64,000 nucleotides of DNA. Origin: Meira nashicola (lineage: Eukaryota > Basidiomycota > Exobasidiomycetes > Exobasidiales > Brachybasidiaceae). Made by a program: the position numbers and the translations under genes. Shown here piece after piece: positions 8,190 through 19,688 of this stretch. Numbering within the stretch: the first letter of the stretch is position 1; the number at the start of each line of letters is the position of its first letter. The notes under the pieces are model-generated. The model had not been told where the DNA came from. It saw only the letters and a program-made list of their open reading frames with translations, and did no database searches. Location: positions 248,001 through 312,000 of the forward strand of contig BCJU01000003.1 in the NCBI GenBank assembly GCA_001600355.1, given 5' to 3'.

Positions 8190-11051
8190 TCACTGTCCGG
8201 TCACTTGTGCATGTAAACCATAAACAGCATCGCGGATTTTATAAAAGTTTCTACTTGCGTTTCCTTCAATCACGATTTCTCCTTGATTTTCCTTACGTAC
8301 AGTAACGACATCATCCTCAGTTGCATTTGCTTTAAAAGCTGAAGCACCACAAACAAGAGTACCTTGACCAATGAATTCAGATGGAATTGCAGGTCTCTGT
8401 GTACGTGAAAGTGTTTGTTTGAGTGATGATAACTTCAAATCACCAATAAATAACGTTGTTGGCTGTAATTCTTTTGCATTCTCTTGCCCATCATCAAGTG
8501 CAATCACATCTTCTCGTGATTCAGCATTATTTTCCGTATTTTCATCATCATCCTCTTCTTTTATCGTTGCAACTTGCACTGGCCCTAGCATAGGAATTGA
8601 CGATTCCGTTCGGAAATTGACCTTAGCACGCAAAAGGGTCACATCGTAATCTTGGAAAGAGCTAAATCGTAAAGAGCCCATGATATCCTCTCCTAGATTT
8701 ACCGTAAAGTTTGCCGTAGATTCACCGATTTCAATTTTGTCACCCATTGTAGGCATATAAATGTCTTTTGCTGTCCTTCTCAAAATCTTTCCCATTGCAT
8801 CCTCTAATGATTGACGTTGTTCGGCGCTGTTTGATTCAACAAAGATAACTCTTCTAGGCTCCAGCTGAGGAATAATTGTTCGTAATGCTTGACTATCTCC
8901 GAGTCCGTCCATTTCGACAAAAAGCAACTTACACTGCAAATGAACGTTAACAGTTTCTACCACAAATTTGGTTGGCGGTTCACGTTCTTTGCGTCTCTTC
9001 TCTTCCTCTTCTGCTTTTTGTGCTTGTTGCTTTTGAAATTGCACTCTACGATCTTCTGCGGATTGAGCTTCGATCTCTTCTCCACCTAGAGCTTCTAATT
9101 GTTTCCTGCGATGAAGCCATTGTCTCAAGTCCAACGTTTCTCCATAGCCATCAATGCGCTTCTTGCGCTCGATCACAGGAAAGGTACGGAAACGAATACC
9201 GGTCTTGTAGCGACCAACAGTTCGTTCTCCAGACGATTCAATGAAGGTGGTAGCTCTGCTCGCATTTCCCTTGAGATAGATGTCGAAAGAAATCTCTGGA
9301 CCTCCATGTCCATCATCTGCTTCCATTCGTGTCTTTGCTTCATCTCCTGTCGCCTCCTCTAACATATCCTCTTCTTCCTCATCAGATTCATCGTCAGAGG
9401 AGCCCTCTCCATTTGACACATTATCGTCAGCCTCAATTCGCCGAGTTGATCGAGCTAAAAGTGCTCTTTGTTGAGCTGCTTTTTCGTTAGCTGCTCTTAT
9501 AGCTTCATTATGCGCTTCAAGTTCTTCGCCTTGTAACGGGACTTTGTCATGAATCTCAATTTTCAATTTGCAATTACCTTGAATAGGTTCACCTACATTT
9601 CCGAGACCTGGTCTAGCACTGGCATCTTGTCGTTTCTCCCATTCATCAAATATCTGCCTTGTCAAAGAATTTGGTTCACCTTTTCCCGTCAAAACGATCA
9701 CATCTTTCTCGCTGGCTGCCACGCGAGCGACTAATTTTCGAGCTGGTCCATGTGTCAAACTTGGCGGCCATGCTAGTACAACTTTCGCTTCGGAAGGAGA
9801 CAATGCTTCATCCATTGCTTGTAGAGAAGAGAAAATCCTTAAAAATTTAAAGTCCAAAGGTGAAGAAGGCGCTTGAGCACCATTGTTCGATCTATTATTT
9901 CGAGGCTTTTTGCGTGCCTCACCTTCCTCTTCTTCCACTCCTGCTTCTGCAGATGCAGCATTTTGCCCTTTCCTTGCCCATTCACCCGTCATCCATTCCA
10001 TCAACGTTCTGGCGCGTTCTAGCATCTCTCGACCAGTTTGACTGACCAGGCAAAGTGGAAAACGTACATGTGGGTAAGCATATGCCCAATGTTGATCAAG
10101 CAAGACCAAAAGCTCTAGCAATCTACTAGCAGCATCTACAGGAATCAAAATTGAATTACCTGCACGAATGGTATTGTGAATCACATCCAAAAGAGCTGCA
10201 TCACGTTTCTTACGCTGAGTATTTTTGTAGTTGAAGCGTGCCATGGACGTAATGAGCAGGTCAGGTCTTCGAATCGCATCGGCGATTGCATCTGAGCTAT
10301 CCTCTGTTCCATCGCCAGATCTAACAGACATTCCTGATGATGCAACAAGAGCAGTTCCATCGATGTGTCGCTCTCTGAAATGGTTCCAGTCTAAAGCGAT
10401 CAAAAGTGTCCCAGATGAAGGACTGCGTAATTTCCAAACTGCTCCTCCTAATGTATGACCAGCGCTATACGCAGTGAGTGTGAGACCGGCACAACGACCA
10501 TCCAAATGAGTGGGTTGCAAGTAGCGCAAAGTGATGATTTGTTCAAAAGCATCATTGACCTCCTCCGCAGTCGCTATACACCAATGTGGGTTTTGTTCGG
10601 CGGTCTTTTCCTGACTTTGCTCATTTTCATCTGATGTTTTGCTAGAAGAAGGATCCAAATCGTTTTCCGCGCGTATAGATTGTATTGATTCTAAAACTGA
10701 CAATCTACCCATAGTTGCAACTGGTAGAGTGGTATAGCATGGTGCTGTCAATCCAAACTTGGCCTTTGCATACGCATACAATCCCAAATGAGCCATGTTG
10801 GAATGACATAGCAAGACCAAATCAATGGTAGGAGCTATCTCTCGTAATTTGTCGTCCAAATCACCTCCAGATTCATTGAATTGAAAAGATTCTGGTGCAC
10901 CACAATCGATTAAAATTCGAATGTCATCCACTTCCGTCAAATATGCCAAAGCTTTGACATGTTCCACTTCTGTTTTTTGAGCTTTCTTACCTTTCCCTTT
11001 GCCTTTTGGCACTACTTGATAGGGCTCCGAAAGGGGAGTGAATATGATCAT
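8190..11051 (-). CDS. CFT2: Cleavage and polyadenylation factor subunit CPSF100/Cft2
   Basis: A 953-residue metallo-beta-lactamase/beta-CASP protein of the pre-mRNA 3'-end cleavage and polyadenylation complex. It opens with MIIFTPLSEPY; ILIDCGAP follows near residue 58, and LLCHSNMAHLG replaces the HxHxDH zinc motif of the active nuclease CPSF73. This is expected, because CPSF100 subunits are catalytically inactive. Acidic and basic low-complexity inserts (about 530-560 and 650-680) are typical of fungal Cft2. The open frame reaches 11090 only through a TTG; ATG 11051 is the first ATG and fits the family start. Single exon, divergent from the sphingolipid methyltransferase. Confidence 0.9.
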   Translation of the reverse strand: MIIFTPLSEPYQVVPKGKGKGKKAQKTEVEHVKALAYLTEVDDIRILIDCGAPESFQFNESGGDLDDKLREIAPTIDLVLLCHSNMAHLGLYAYAKAKFGLTAPCYTTLPVATMGRLSVLESIQSIRAENDLDPSSSKTSDENEQSQEKTAEQNPHWCIATAEEVNDAFEQIITLRYLQPTHLDGRCAGLTLTAYSAGHTLGGAVWKLRSPSSGTLLIALDWNHFRERHIDGTALVASSGMSVRSGDGTEDSSDAIADAIRRPDLLITSMARFNYKNTQRKKRDAALLDVIHNTIRAGNSILIPVDAASRLLELLVLLDQHWAYAYPHVRFPLCLVSQTGREMLERARTLMEWMTGEWARKGQNAASAEAGVEEEEGEARKKPRNNRSNNGAQAPSSPLDFKFLRIFSSLQAMDEALSPSEAKVVLAWPPSLTHGPARKLVARVAASEKDVIVLTGKGEPNSLTRQIFDEWEKRQDASARPGLGNVGEPIQGNCKLKIEIHDKVPLQGEELEAHNEAIRAANEKAAQQRALLARSTRRIEADDNVSNGEGSSDDESDEEEEDMLEEATGDEAKTRMEADDGHGGPEISFDIYLKGNASRATTFIESSGERTVGRYKTGIRFRTFPVIERKKRIDGYGETLDLRQWLHRRKQLEALGGEEIEAQSAEDRRVQFQKQQAQKAEEEEKRRKEREPPTKFVVETVNVHLQCKLLFVEMDGLGDSQALRTIIPQLEPRRVIFVESNSAEQRQSLEDAMGKILRRTAKDIYMPTMGDKIEIGESTANFTVNLGEDIMGSLRFSSFQDYDVTLLRAKVNFRTESSIPMLGPVQVATIKEEDDDENTENNAESREDVIALDDGQENAKELQPTTLFIGDLKLSSLKQTLSRTQRPAIPSEFIGQGTLVCGASAFKANATEDDVVTVRKENQGEIVIEGNASRNFYKIRDAVYGLHAQVTGQ

Positions 11052-11399
11052 GATCGGTCTGTTATGAGAAACACGACACCACCCTCCCAAATGGATGTCA
11101 ATGATACGCTCGTGATGGAAAGATGATCAATGAAGTTTTAGCATTCGACAAAAGGCCCTCACTAACTTTTGCAACATATTTACGTGCTGCTGAAGTAAGC
11201 AGTCGCGACTCGCGAAGCATTGAGTGTTCTTCTTTGTTTAGCGTTAAAAATAAAGCTGCCCTTGTGCAGAACGCTTCGGCCAGCAAAATTTGGTTGAACA
11301 CTGGTAAAGTGCATAGCTGATCTTCTCAGAACGAGAGAGACCTTTTGCGCGCTAGAAGTTCACCTTCTTTCTTCACCATCACTAAAGAGACTATTCATC
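11052..11399. promoter_or_regulatory. Divergent promoter, CFT2 / sphingolipid C9-methyltransferase
   Basis: A 348-bp spacer between divergent starts. It contains AAAGTGC at 11306-11312 and a pyrimidine-rich leader ahead of ATG 11400. Confidence 0.5.
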
Positions 11400-13019
11400 A
11401 TGTCGCATTTAGAAGATGATGTTGGCTTAAATGCCACCAATGGACTTAGTGGGATCAAAGATCGTTTGGAACGGGCTGCTTCCTCTTTGCCTGGTTACCC
11501 ACCTCATGAAATGTCTCACGCAGGTGTTGCACCTGGAGGAAAGGTTCGATTGACAAACTATCCATCGATCGCTAATGCTCCTCTTCCTGCTGAAGGTAAT
11601 GGATACTTCAACAATCTGCATTTGGCAGGTCTAGTCTTGTTCCTACCTGCAGTCTTGCTACGTATCATTCCATTCGTCAAAGCAAGTTGGTTCTCATGGC
11701 TTGGGTATTTCTTCCTCGTTGCCATTTTGGGAGTTCCAATCACGATCGGATACTGGACTGTATGCAGTATGTATGGTCCACGAAAGGATGAACGTATTAC
11801 CCTGCCCGGAAAGCCAATCGAGACTTATTTGACCTTCAATGATGCTAAATTACGCGAAAAGTATGGCAAACGCAAAATTCCTATGGAAATCTTCTACGAA
11901 GCATACTTTGACGGCAAGATTGATATCAAAGGCGATATGTTGAATGTCTTGGAACACCGTTTGGATTGGGCAGATATGCACATGACACCCGAACTTTTCA
12001 AGTTCGTTTTGACAGTTTTGATTCCTGATGTTCTAACACACTCTGCCAAAGCTGATGAAGACATGGTACGTGATCATTATGACCGGGGTAACGACTTCTA
12101 CGAAGCATTCTTAGGTCCACAAATGATTTATACGTCCGGTATGCTAAGCGATCCCACCAAACGGGAAACTCTTGAAGAAATGCAAGATAACAAGTTGTCT
12201 ACTGTCTGCACAAAATTGGCTTTGAAACCCGGAGAAAAGTTGTTGGATATCGGCTGCGGTTGGGGAACTTTGACTGCTTTTGCTGCAAAGAACTTCGGTG
12301 TTGATGCTACAGGTGTGACCTTGGCTCGTGAACAAACCAGGTTTGGTAACAAACGTATTGAATTGAACGGATTAACAAAAGAACAAGCAAGAATTTTGTG
12401 TATGGATTATCGTGATATTCCCGTTGACAAAGGACACTACGACAAGATTGTCAGTTTAGAAATGGCAGAACACGTCGGTATTCGTCATTACTCTCGCTTT
12501 TTGGCTGATATTCATGAACGTTTGAACGATGAAGGTACCTTTTTGTTACAAGTTGCCGGATTGCGACCAAATTGGCAATTCTGGGATTTGATTTGGGGAT
12601 TATTCATGAACAAATACATCTTCCGTGGTGCTGATGCATCATGTAGTTTGGGTTGGGTTATTAACAAATTAGAAGCTGCCGGATTTGAAGTACGATCTGT
12701 TGATGTTATTGGTGTGCATTACTCTGCCACATTGGAACGTTGGATGCACAACTTTGCCAGAAATTATGATGCAATGAAAGCAAAATACGGTGAACGTCTT
12801 TGTCGTATTTGGACATTCTTCTTGGCTTCTTCAGTAATCGTTGCTCGTGAAGGTGGATCAAGTGCATTCCAAATAGCTGCTCACAAGAATTTGAATGCTT
12901 ATCATCGTGTCGAAGGTGCCTTCTTCAACGGTGGCATTCATCCTAAACCAGCTCGATCATCGTATGAAAGCGTTTACAACAAAGGTGATACTGCTCCACC
13001 ACCCAATCCTGCTCCTTAA
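11400..13019 (+). CDS. MTS1: Sphingolipid C9-methyltransferase
   Basis: A 539-residue enzyme of the cyclopropane-fatty-acid-synthase-like methyltransferase family. Fungal members add a methyl group to C9 of the sphingoid base of glucosylceramides, using S-adenosylmethionine. Two hydrophobic segments (about 75-95 and 97-122) anchor the N-terminus in the membrane, as in this fungal group and unlike bacterial CFA synthases. The SAM-binding motif LLDIGCGWGT is at 281-290, and LEMAEHVG lies near 352. Full length for the family, single exon, ATG 11400. C9-methylated glucosylceramides are absent from S. cerevisiae but widespread in other fungi. Substrate assignment rests on family membership. Confidence 0.9.
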   Translation: MSHLEDDVGLNATNGLSGIKDRLERAASSLPGYPPHEMSHAGVAPGGKVRLTNYPSIANAPLPAEGNGYFNNLHLAGLVLFLPAVLLRIIPFVKASWFSWLGYFFLVAILGVPITIGYWTVCSMYGPRKDERITLPGKPIETYLTFNDAKLREKYGKRKIPMEIFYEAYFDGKIDIKGDMLNVLEHRLDWADMHMTPELFKFVLTVLIPDVLTHSAKADEDMVRDHYDRGNDFYEAFLGPQMIYTSGMLSDPTKRETLEEMQDNKLSTVCTKLALKPGEKLLDIGCGWGTLTAFAAKNFGVDATGVTLAREQTRFGNKRIELNGLTKEQARILCMDYRDIPVDKGHYDKIVSLEMAEHVGIRHYSRFLADIHERLNDEGTFLLQVAGLRPNWQFWDLIWGLFMNKYIFRGADASCSLGWVINKLEAAGFEVRSVDVIGVHYSATLERWMHNFARNYDAMKAKYGERLCRIWTFFLASSVIVAREGGSSAFQIAAHKNLNAYHRVEGAFFNGGIHPKPARSSYESVYNKGDTAPPPNPAP

Positions 13020-13277
13020 GAGTGAAGGTGTATGGTCTTGCTGATCACCAAAAGTTAAAAACCATTAAGCATACTGCCATACTCTAATTCACTTTTGCAA
13101 TTTTTGAAATCCGCTATGGAATGCAGGAAAATCTCATAGAAAAATGTACATTCGACGTTGGTAGGATATCTGTACATGAATGAATTGTTGATAGTACACA
13201 CAATATATTACAAAAGATACAGAGTGAGAAGAAATTTTGAAAGAGGATGGTAAAGGAACGAATTGCTCGGGTTGATT

Positions 13278-15767
13278 TCATACTGACACAATTTGATGTC
13301 TCACATGTTGACAAGCACGAGATAATGCTTCTGCTGTTGCGATAGATGAATGACCGCTAGTACCTGGAGCTGAATCGTAATTGAGATTGGTCAATTCAGA
13401 AACAAAGATTTGGGTAAATTGTTCAACGAGTTCAAAGATGACTGTGATAATGAAAAAAGAAGAATTAATAAACTGCAATTCGATAACTCCACACACAATA
13501 CTCACCTTTTGCTTCTCCTGCTAAAATAAAACGGCTTTTGCGTTGAAGTAAGAGTAAAAGGAAGCCAGCCGAATGAACGAGTAAAAAATGATAAAAGCTT
13601 GGCAAATAAATTAATCGATCACGAAATCCTGTTCTACTGATGGCTAATTGTAATGCAGAAATGGCATTATTCTTTGCTGTATTAATGATTTGCGTTTGAA
13701 ATTGAATTAATCGAATTTCTTTAGAAGCTGCACGAGCGACTGCAGCACTAGCATGATATTCTGGTTCTAATGCCAATGTACCAAGGTGTGCTTTAGCTAA
13801 ATAATAAGTTAATGTCAAATCCAAAGCTGATGCAGTATTTGAGGATAAGTCTTTTGGGAATAATTCCCTCGTTAGTATATCATTCGTAACACGTCAAAAC
13901 ATTTCACATACTCACTCTCTAAATTGGCAGCATCTGTTCGCCATTGTTCCGTTTTCTCCATCCAGCTGGTCCATATATTGATCATTCGATCAATACATTC
14001 GTTCACGGTTGCATAATTTACCGCGATATCATTTGGACTATGTCCATAAGTTGATAAATGATTTTCTTCTGCTGCATTGATTGCCCAACGTGATTCTCTT
14101 TGTAATCTTTGAGCTTCCAATAAGATATGCAAAATGCTCGCATGACCTGTCAATTGACGATCTGGCGGAGGTGGATGTTTTTGCGCTCCACCTGAACCAC
14201 CTGTCATACTACCACGAGTATCAACTCCATTCGTACTTGCCGGTGAAACGGGTACAAGATCATTAAATGCATTTCGTAATGCATCAACGTATGCCATTGG
14301 ACTTGCGTCTGGAATCAATGTTGGACGATCTAAAATGAATGATTGTTGAGCTTCTGCTACATAAGCTGCTAAAAAGATACGCAATTTATCCACGTAATCG
14401 ATTTGACGAAAAGGTGGTAACATACCAAGATCTTCCAAGATTGTCGAATTACGTTCAGGGATCTCAAAATGTTTCAAATAACCGATCGCCCACCATCTTG
14501 TCATTCTTGCCGTTTTCCAACCAATTTCACCTCCAAGCCAAGCAGAAGCGATGCATCCTCCCGTAATTTCTTCCACGCCAATGCCCAATTCAGGATCAAG
14601 TGGAGTACCTAAGAATACCTCTTGATCCAATTTAATATATACACTGAATAAATTCTTTCTAAGTGAGTCATGCAAAGATCTTGAAAATGGTTCAAAAAGG
14701 GATGAAACAGTCAAAATTGCTGCAATGATAACCGGTGTCATTACCTCTGATGCTGGATAAGTAGGGAAACCGAATGAATGCGGTTGTAACTTTTCAGCAA
14801 AAGAAATGAATAATGCTCTTGCCTTTTCCATAGAAATTGATCCCATCCTGATCACGGAAAAACGTGGATCTGACATTCCAATCGTTTGTGTTGCTTTTGC
14901 ATAGCTTAACGTCATTCCACTCATCCATCTTGGTGTTCCGGATAAGTCATGAATATGAAGAGATGAATTAAAAGACATCAGATGAGACAATACCGGAGAA
15001 GGTAAAGTTTGGTCTGCACTGATTGTCATTGGAGGTAAAGGTGGTGGCATAAGTTGTGCACTATTATGACGTCCTCTGCTCGATTGAGAAGGTGTATGAG
15101 GTGATGGATGATGCTGCTCTGCATCAAAAGAAGATGATTCACGTTTTCTCGGTAAAAATCTACGATTGTATCCTGGTGATGCTGTATCATGTGATCCGTT
15201 GAGATCGTGATTGGGAGAGTGAAAATCATGAGATGGATCAGAATTTGGTGAATTGAGAGGAGGTAATCCATTCATCGTGAATCGATTCAAAAGATGCGGT
15301 GAAGGTAAAGGAGGACCTAGTGTTGATGGATGGGGAGGATGAGGTCCTGGAGAGAATGGATGATGGTGTGTATAAATGCCAGGTGCAGATGCATTTCTTG
15401 TTGGCATAATTGGACGCATGGCCGGCGCCGATTGTTGAGATGCAGGTGGCACACCTCTGGAATAAAACGATTCAAGATTTTGCAACCTTTCTTCTGTTTT
15501 CTCTCTCCATGATTCGTCATCTGCACGTAATCGAAATTTGCAGTCTTGCTTTGTATCTGTACATCTTTTACAAGGTGGACCTCCATCATGTACGCATTTT
15601 ACTTTTGACCTTCTACATTGTACGCATGCTTTTTGTGGTTTTACATCTCCTTTTGTTGGTGCAAAACCATTATCATCTTCGAATTGAAATCCTTTTACGT
15701 CATTCGAAGATGCAGGTGATCCGCTTTTCGTATACGAAGTCAGCTGCTTTTTCGCAGGCGGCGGCAT
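13278..15767 (-). CDS. Zn2Cys6 transcription factor (3 exons)
   Basis: Three exons: 15767-13916, 13850-13506 and 13441-13278, giving 786 residues. Both introns are short (65 and 64 nt, GTGAGT donors, AAAG and ACAG acceptors), and the first holds a TACTAAC branch site. Phases agree at both joins. The binuclear zinc cluster has Cys at 48, 51, 58, 66, 69 and 76 (CX2CX6CX7CX2CX6C), next to basic residues RRSKVK. A Pro/His/Ser-rich linker follows, then a helical fungal transcription-factor middle region. The frame runs upstream of ATG 15767 only through a TTG. The target pathway is unknown; no neighbouring catabolic or secondary-metabolism genes suggest one. Confidence 0.85.
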
Positions 15768-16993
15768 GACGGGCAGATGATGATTGTATGTGATGGTCAA
15801 GAGCAGCTGAATTTGTGAGTAGCGAAGTGACTTTGATCCGTCTTGGTAGCTTTTCCCCCTTTGTTTTTCTATAAGCTAACAAGCACGCATTCCGCTTACA
15901 ATGTGGGTTTTTGTTGCTCGATGCGAAATACGTTATCGATTTTCGCCTAATGTCTTGTCCGACGAATGAGTCTAAAAGACGATAACCCTCAAGAAGCGCT
16001 GCTGTGATACCAAGAGAGGTGAATTTGATTCCTTTGTTTTTTTTAGTTGTTGTCGGAGTAAGGATACTAAAAATTTTTTTTACAAAAGACGACCTTCTTG
16101 AACGACTTCTTAGAACGGCGTTACCCCACCCCGTAGACAAAAGGCGTACGGCGAAATTGACCTAATTGAGCGTCCCCTTTTTCCGACGGAAATTTGCGGT
16201 GTCCGCGAAGCGATAAAAAAGCAACTTATTGATTTTGCACTACTGTACAATGTTCGTAGTCAAAAGAAAAAAAAAGAGAGAAGGGTTTATAAAGTCATGC
16301 AATTCTTTTATTCTCTCGAAGGAACACTTTAACCGAATCAGGAACAGAACAGGCTTGATAGGTTGTGCGTAAAAAACAGAGCGTATACAGTTCAAGTGCC
16401 TAACCTATGCCCAAAAATAGTTTAATAACGTCTTTATATCATTGTGTGGCTCACAATTAGTGGGGGAAAAAGAGGAATCTGACAATAGATAACAAAGCGT
16501 ACATGCAGCAGTAAAAGTGCTGCACGAAAAAAAAGGCACTTTCACACACATAAGTCTACATAGACTACATACGTGAGATTTGGCGTCGTTCGGTCTTTTC
16601 TTCTTTTCCGGTTACTTTTCACTTGCCTCGAACAGTAACGACATTTATATGACGCGTTTTCCCTTGAAAAAATCAAGCTATATGCCCGCCGGAAAAAAGC
16701 ACGCAAGAGTAAACCTGGAGGGATTCCAGCTTGTCAAATGACATCTTTACCTTATAGAGGTGAAATTGATTGATGATGACCGTCATTTGAGGAAGTACAG
16801 TCGGTATTTCAATTCATTTATTCTCAGTAAAGGAGATATCTTCCAATTCAGGCATTTCTATTGGATAAGAAACATGAAGAAGAAGATTCAAGTGCCGTAC
16901 CATCTTTGCAAATACGTCATCTTTCGCATTGTCAAGATTGATTAGATTACATCATTGCAAGTTATGAGCCGAAATCGTTTCCTAATTTAGCAT
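15768..16993. other. Promoter of the Zn2Cys6 factor / 3' flank of ATG10
   Basis: About 1.2 kb without a supported gene. It contains AAAGTGC at 16514-16520 inside a GCAGCA/TGCTGC hairpin, a second copy (reverse) at 16536-16542, an ACGCGT box at 16652-16657, and a TTATAAA stretch near 16288. Open frames here lack recognisable content. Confidence 0.5.
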
Positions 16994-17683
16994 TCATTGC
17001 AATCGCATTTCTACAACGTCACTACAAAGCATGATAAAAGTTTCCAAATATTCGATTGGAGTGACAGCCTTACCTTGCATTAAAGTAGCAATACTTGTTG
17101 CTGTTTGACAAGGATGCAGATAAGCACATCCATGTCCATTTGCAGGATTTTCTCCGATGCTTATTGTAGGAAAAGTTGAATTTCCAGCATTTTGATCTTC
17201 CATTTTTGAGCTGGTCGGAATATGAAAGATTGTCGATCGAAGTAGATCATTGACCGATACAACAGATCCATCAATCCTGCTTGCTTCGATATACATCACC
17301 GGGACATTCCATGTTGATGAAAAGACAATCATTTGGTGGACATGCAACATTGTTGAAGTCAATTGGTCTTTTATTACACCTTCGTCTGCTTCTTCATGTA
17401 TCGAAAATTCATCAAGCGTGTCCTCCTCTTGATTATTCATAGGCAGTCTCACATTTGTAACGATGCCCGTCCTGGTCATATGCTGTGTGAAAGGAGGGTT
17501 TTTGCCTTGATTCCATTGCCATCCTCGAGAATACAAGTGTTTACCGACATCATCATCATCAATGCCTGATTGGAAATCGGGAATTGCTTCAATGTATGCT
17601 ATCGCTCCCTTTGCGAATTCATCTCTACTTAAGTGATACTTTGCAGTTCCATTGTTTGTGTTCGCTGTATCTTGATCTGCCAT
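16994..17683 (-). CDS. ATG10: Autophagy E2-like enzyme Atg10
   Basis: A 229-residue E2-like enzyme that transfers Atg12 from Atg7 to Atg5 during autophagosome formation. The catalytic HPC motif is at His190-Pro191-Cys192, in YLHPCQTATS, where Cys192 would carry the Atg12 thioester. It is followed by a C-terminal segment (PIEYLETFIMLCSDVV) that resembles the end of fungal Atg10. The middle (about 111-155) has the E2-like strand pattern ending in DLL. ATG 17683 is chosen because the frame extends upstream only through a GTG. Single exon. Atg3 also has an HPC motif but is longer and starts differently, so Atg10 is favoured. Confidence 0.87.
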   Translation of the reverse strand: MADQDTANTNNGTAKYHLSRDEFAKGAIAYIEAIPDFQSGIDDDDVGKHLYSRGWQWNQGKNPPFTQHMTRTGIVTNVRLPMNNQEEDTLDEFSIHEEADEGVIKDQLTSTMLHVHQMIVFSSTWNVPVMYIEASRIDGSVVSVNDLLRSTIFHIPTSSKMEDQNAGNSTFPTISIGENPANGHGCAYLHPCQTATSIATLMQGKAVTPIEYLETFIMLCSDVVEMRLQ

Positions 17684-18194
17684 ATGATTAGATCCCTCAA
17701 CCACTCAATACATGCAACCCTTAACTATGGCCATTCCTACTTTTGAAAGGTAGTGGTATGTAGTTAAAGATTACTTCTCCACAGATATTCCTCAACAGTA
17801 GGTAATTACAGTATTAGCGTTTGCTTCTGCATGGCCAGTCTACATGTTTAACAGGTTGGAAGGGGGTGCGGCAGGGTACAGACGCGCGTCGCGCTGAGTG
17901 GTTTACTTGCTTCAAGTTAAAATCCGGGATGAATGATGCACTTTAAGCGGAGATAGAAAGGCAAAAGTTTTCTCTTTATTTCTTAGGTGGAGATTTCTAA
18001 AGCCAAGCATTGTGCATGCACGCACGTAAGCACACACGCACGCAATTTCTAAAATGTTTGCGTACGTAATAATTAAACTAAAAATTCTCCGAGATTATGC
18101 AGGTCATCTGATTTTGGTACAATAAACGTTCCCAGCAATAAAATGGTTTCCCTTTTTTTGTATTAACACCATCACCTCAACTTCATCATACATC
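17684..18194. promoter_or_regulatory. Divergent promoter, ATG10 / ARA2
   Basis: A 511-bp spacer between divergent starts. It holds a perfect 10-bp palindrome GACGCGCGTC (17881-17890) within a GC-rich patch, a reverse AAAGTGC (17939-17945) and a short alternating purine-pyrimidine run near 18015-18040. Confidence 0.5.
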
Positions 18195-19688
18195 ATGGGA
18201 TCGATAGATGTTTTGGATCACTACGATGTGATTCCAGCCACAAATGGAAAGAAATTGGTCAATGGTGAATTAAAGGAGCACAATTTGAGAAAGGAGGGTG
18301 TAGTTCCACAATACAGCCTCGAAGATTTGCCTGAAGAAAAGTTACAGCATAGTACAGCACCTTGGTATTCGCATCTCAACGAACCTCTTACAGAAAACTT
18401 TCGACAAGGCTGTCCGCCTTTATTGATCGGAGGATCTGCACTTGGAAAAGGAATCTTTACTGATGATGAAATTTTACAAAGCACAGAGCCTTATCGTGTT
18501 ATCAGATTAGCATTTCAATATGGCATTCGCGCAATCGATACCTCGCCATTTTATCATCCTTCAGAAATCAGTTTAGGGCGTATTTTGAAAGCATTATCAA
18601 AAGAGTATCCAAGAGAGTCATATTACCTACAAACAAAAGTGGGCAGGTATGGTCAAGAGAAAAAAGATTTTGATTATTCTCCCGATCGGATAAGGGAAAG
18701 TGTGGCAACCAGTTTAAGAAGACTCAATACCACTTATCTGGACAGCGTCGTTCTACATGATGTCGAATTCGTTTGTGATGATGTTGGTCCGAGTCAAAAA
18801 GCCGGCTTTGCTGCTCGTGATGTCGTTGGAGATGCCGAAATTCGCAATCAATGCGGTCTATGTGATGTCGATCAAGATGATCAATCACTCACATTAACAG
18901 TGCACGGAAAAGGTGACGAGAAAATTTTGGCTGCGATTAGAACGCTTTTTGAGCTTAAAGAGCAAGGAATAGTTCGAAATGTCGGAATTGGAGGTTATCC
19001 ACTTCCTACACTTTTACGTTTGAGTCGTTTGATCGCTTCTCATGCACCTTTTCGTGCCGTTGATATTATCGTCAATTATAGTAATCACACCCTACAAAAC
19101 GACTTACTCTCTCGATATGCCGCACAATTTGCACAAGAACCTAAAAAAGCTCGCTTGACGAGCGTCAAAGCGATCGGAAAAGATTCCGCCTTCCTTCCCG
19201 ATTGGATCGCTCCAACGATTATCAACGCAAGTCCATTCAGTATGGGCTTATTGACTGATAAAGGTCCTCCTGCTTGGCATCCTGCAAGTGAAAAGTTAAA
19301 ATCACTCTGTATCGAAGCTTCTGAAACACTTTCAAAGAAAGGACAATCTTTGGCAAAAGTTGCTGCACATTTTGGTTTTCGTGGATCTGAATTAAAAAAG
19401 CAAGATTCAAATTCGAATTATCCAACTCCTCATTTAGCTACGATCGTTGGTATGAATAGCGTTGAACAAGTTCATCAAGCCGTTCAAACGTATAGAGCAA
19501 TTTTAGCAGACGCTCACCTTTCAAATAAAAATGCCGATCAAGTTGCATTCTCCATGTCAGACAAAGAAGTTCAAAGTTACAAGTCCTATTCCAAGCAACA
19601 GAGGCAAGATGAAGAATACGTAATCAACTTGTTTAAATCGCACGAATTTCGTGATTGGACATGGGCAAGTCCACCGCCACCTTTATAG
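18195..19688 (+). CDS. ARA2: D-arabinose 1-dehydrogenase, NAD-type (aldo-keto reductase)
   Basis: A 497-residue aldo-keto reductase resembling yeast Ara2, which oxidises D-arabinose to the lactone in D-erythroascorbate synthesis. The AKR tetrad is visible: Asp115 and Tyr120 (AIDTSPFYHPSE), Lys148 (LQTKVG) and His188 (VVLHDVEF). NVGIGGYPL near residue 260 follows the AKR fold. About 50 residues follow the HDVEF motif before the next helix; this segment is Cys/Asp-rich (NQCGLCDVDQDD) and absent from the short yeast protein. Some other fungal members also have an insert here. Single exon, ATG 18195. Possible alternative substrates include L-galactose or L-fucose. Confidence 0.85.
   Translation: MGSIDVLDHYDVIPATNGKKLVNGELKEHNLRKEGVVPQYSLEDLPEEKLQHSTAPWYSHLNEPLTENFRQGCPPLLIGGSALGKGIFTDDEILQSTEPYRVIRLAFQYGIRAIDTSPFYHPSEISLGRILKALSKEYPRESYYLQTKVGRYGQEKKDFDYSPDRIRESVATSLRRLNTTYLDSVVLHDVEFVCDDVGPSQKAGFAARDVVGDAEIRNQCGLCDVDQDDQSLTLTVHGKGDEKILAAIRTLFELKEQGIVRNVGIGGYPLPTLLRLSRLIASHAPFRAVDIIVNYSNHTLQNDLLSRYAAQFAQEPKKARLTSVKAIGKDSAFLPDWIAPTIINASPFSMGLLTDKGPPAWHPASEKLKSLCIEASETLSKKGQSLAKVAAHFGFRGSELKKQDSNSNYPTPHLATIVGMNSVEQVHQAVQTYRAILADAHLSNKNADQVAFSMSDKEVQSYKSYSKQQRQDEEYVINLFKSHEFRDWTWASPPPPL

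Noticed and set aside
15700..16140. 146-codon minus-strand frame overlapping the Zn2Cys6 gene start
   Set aside because: It runs out of frame through the start of the zinc-cluster gene and has no family features.
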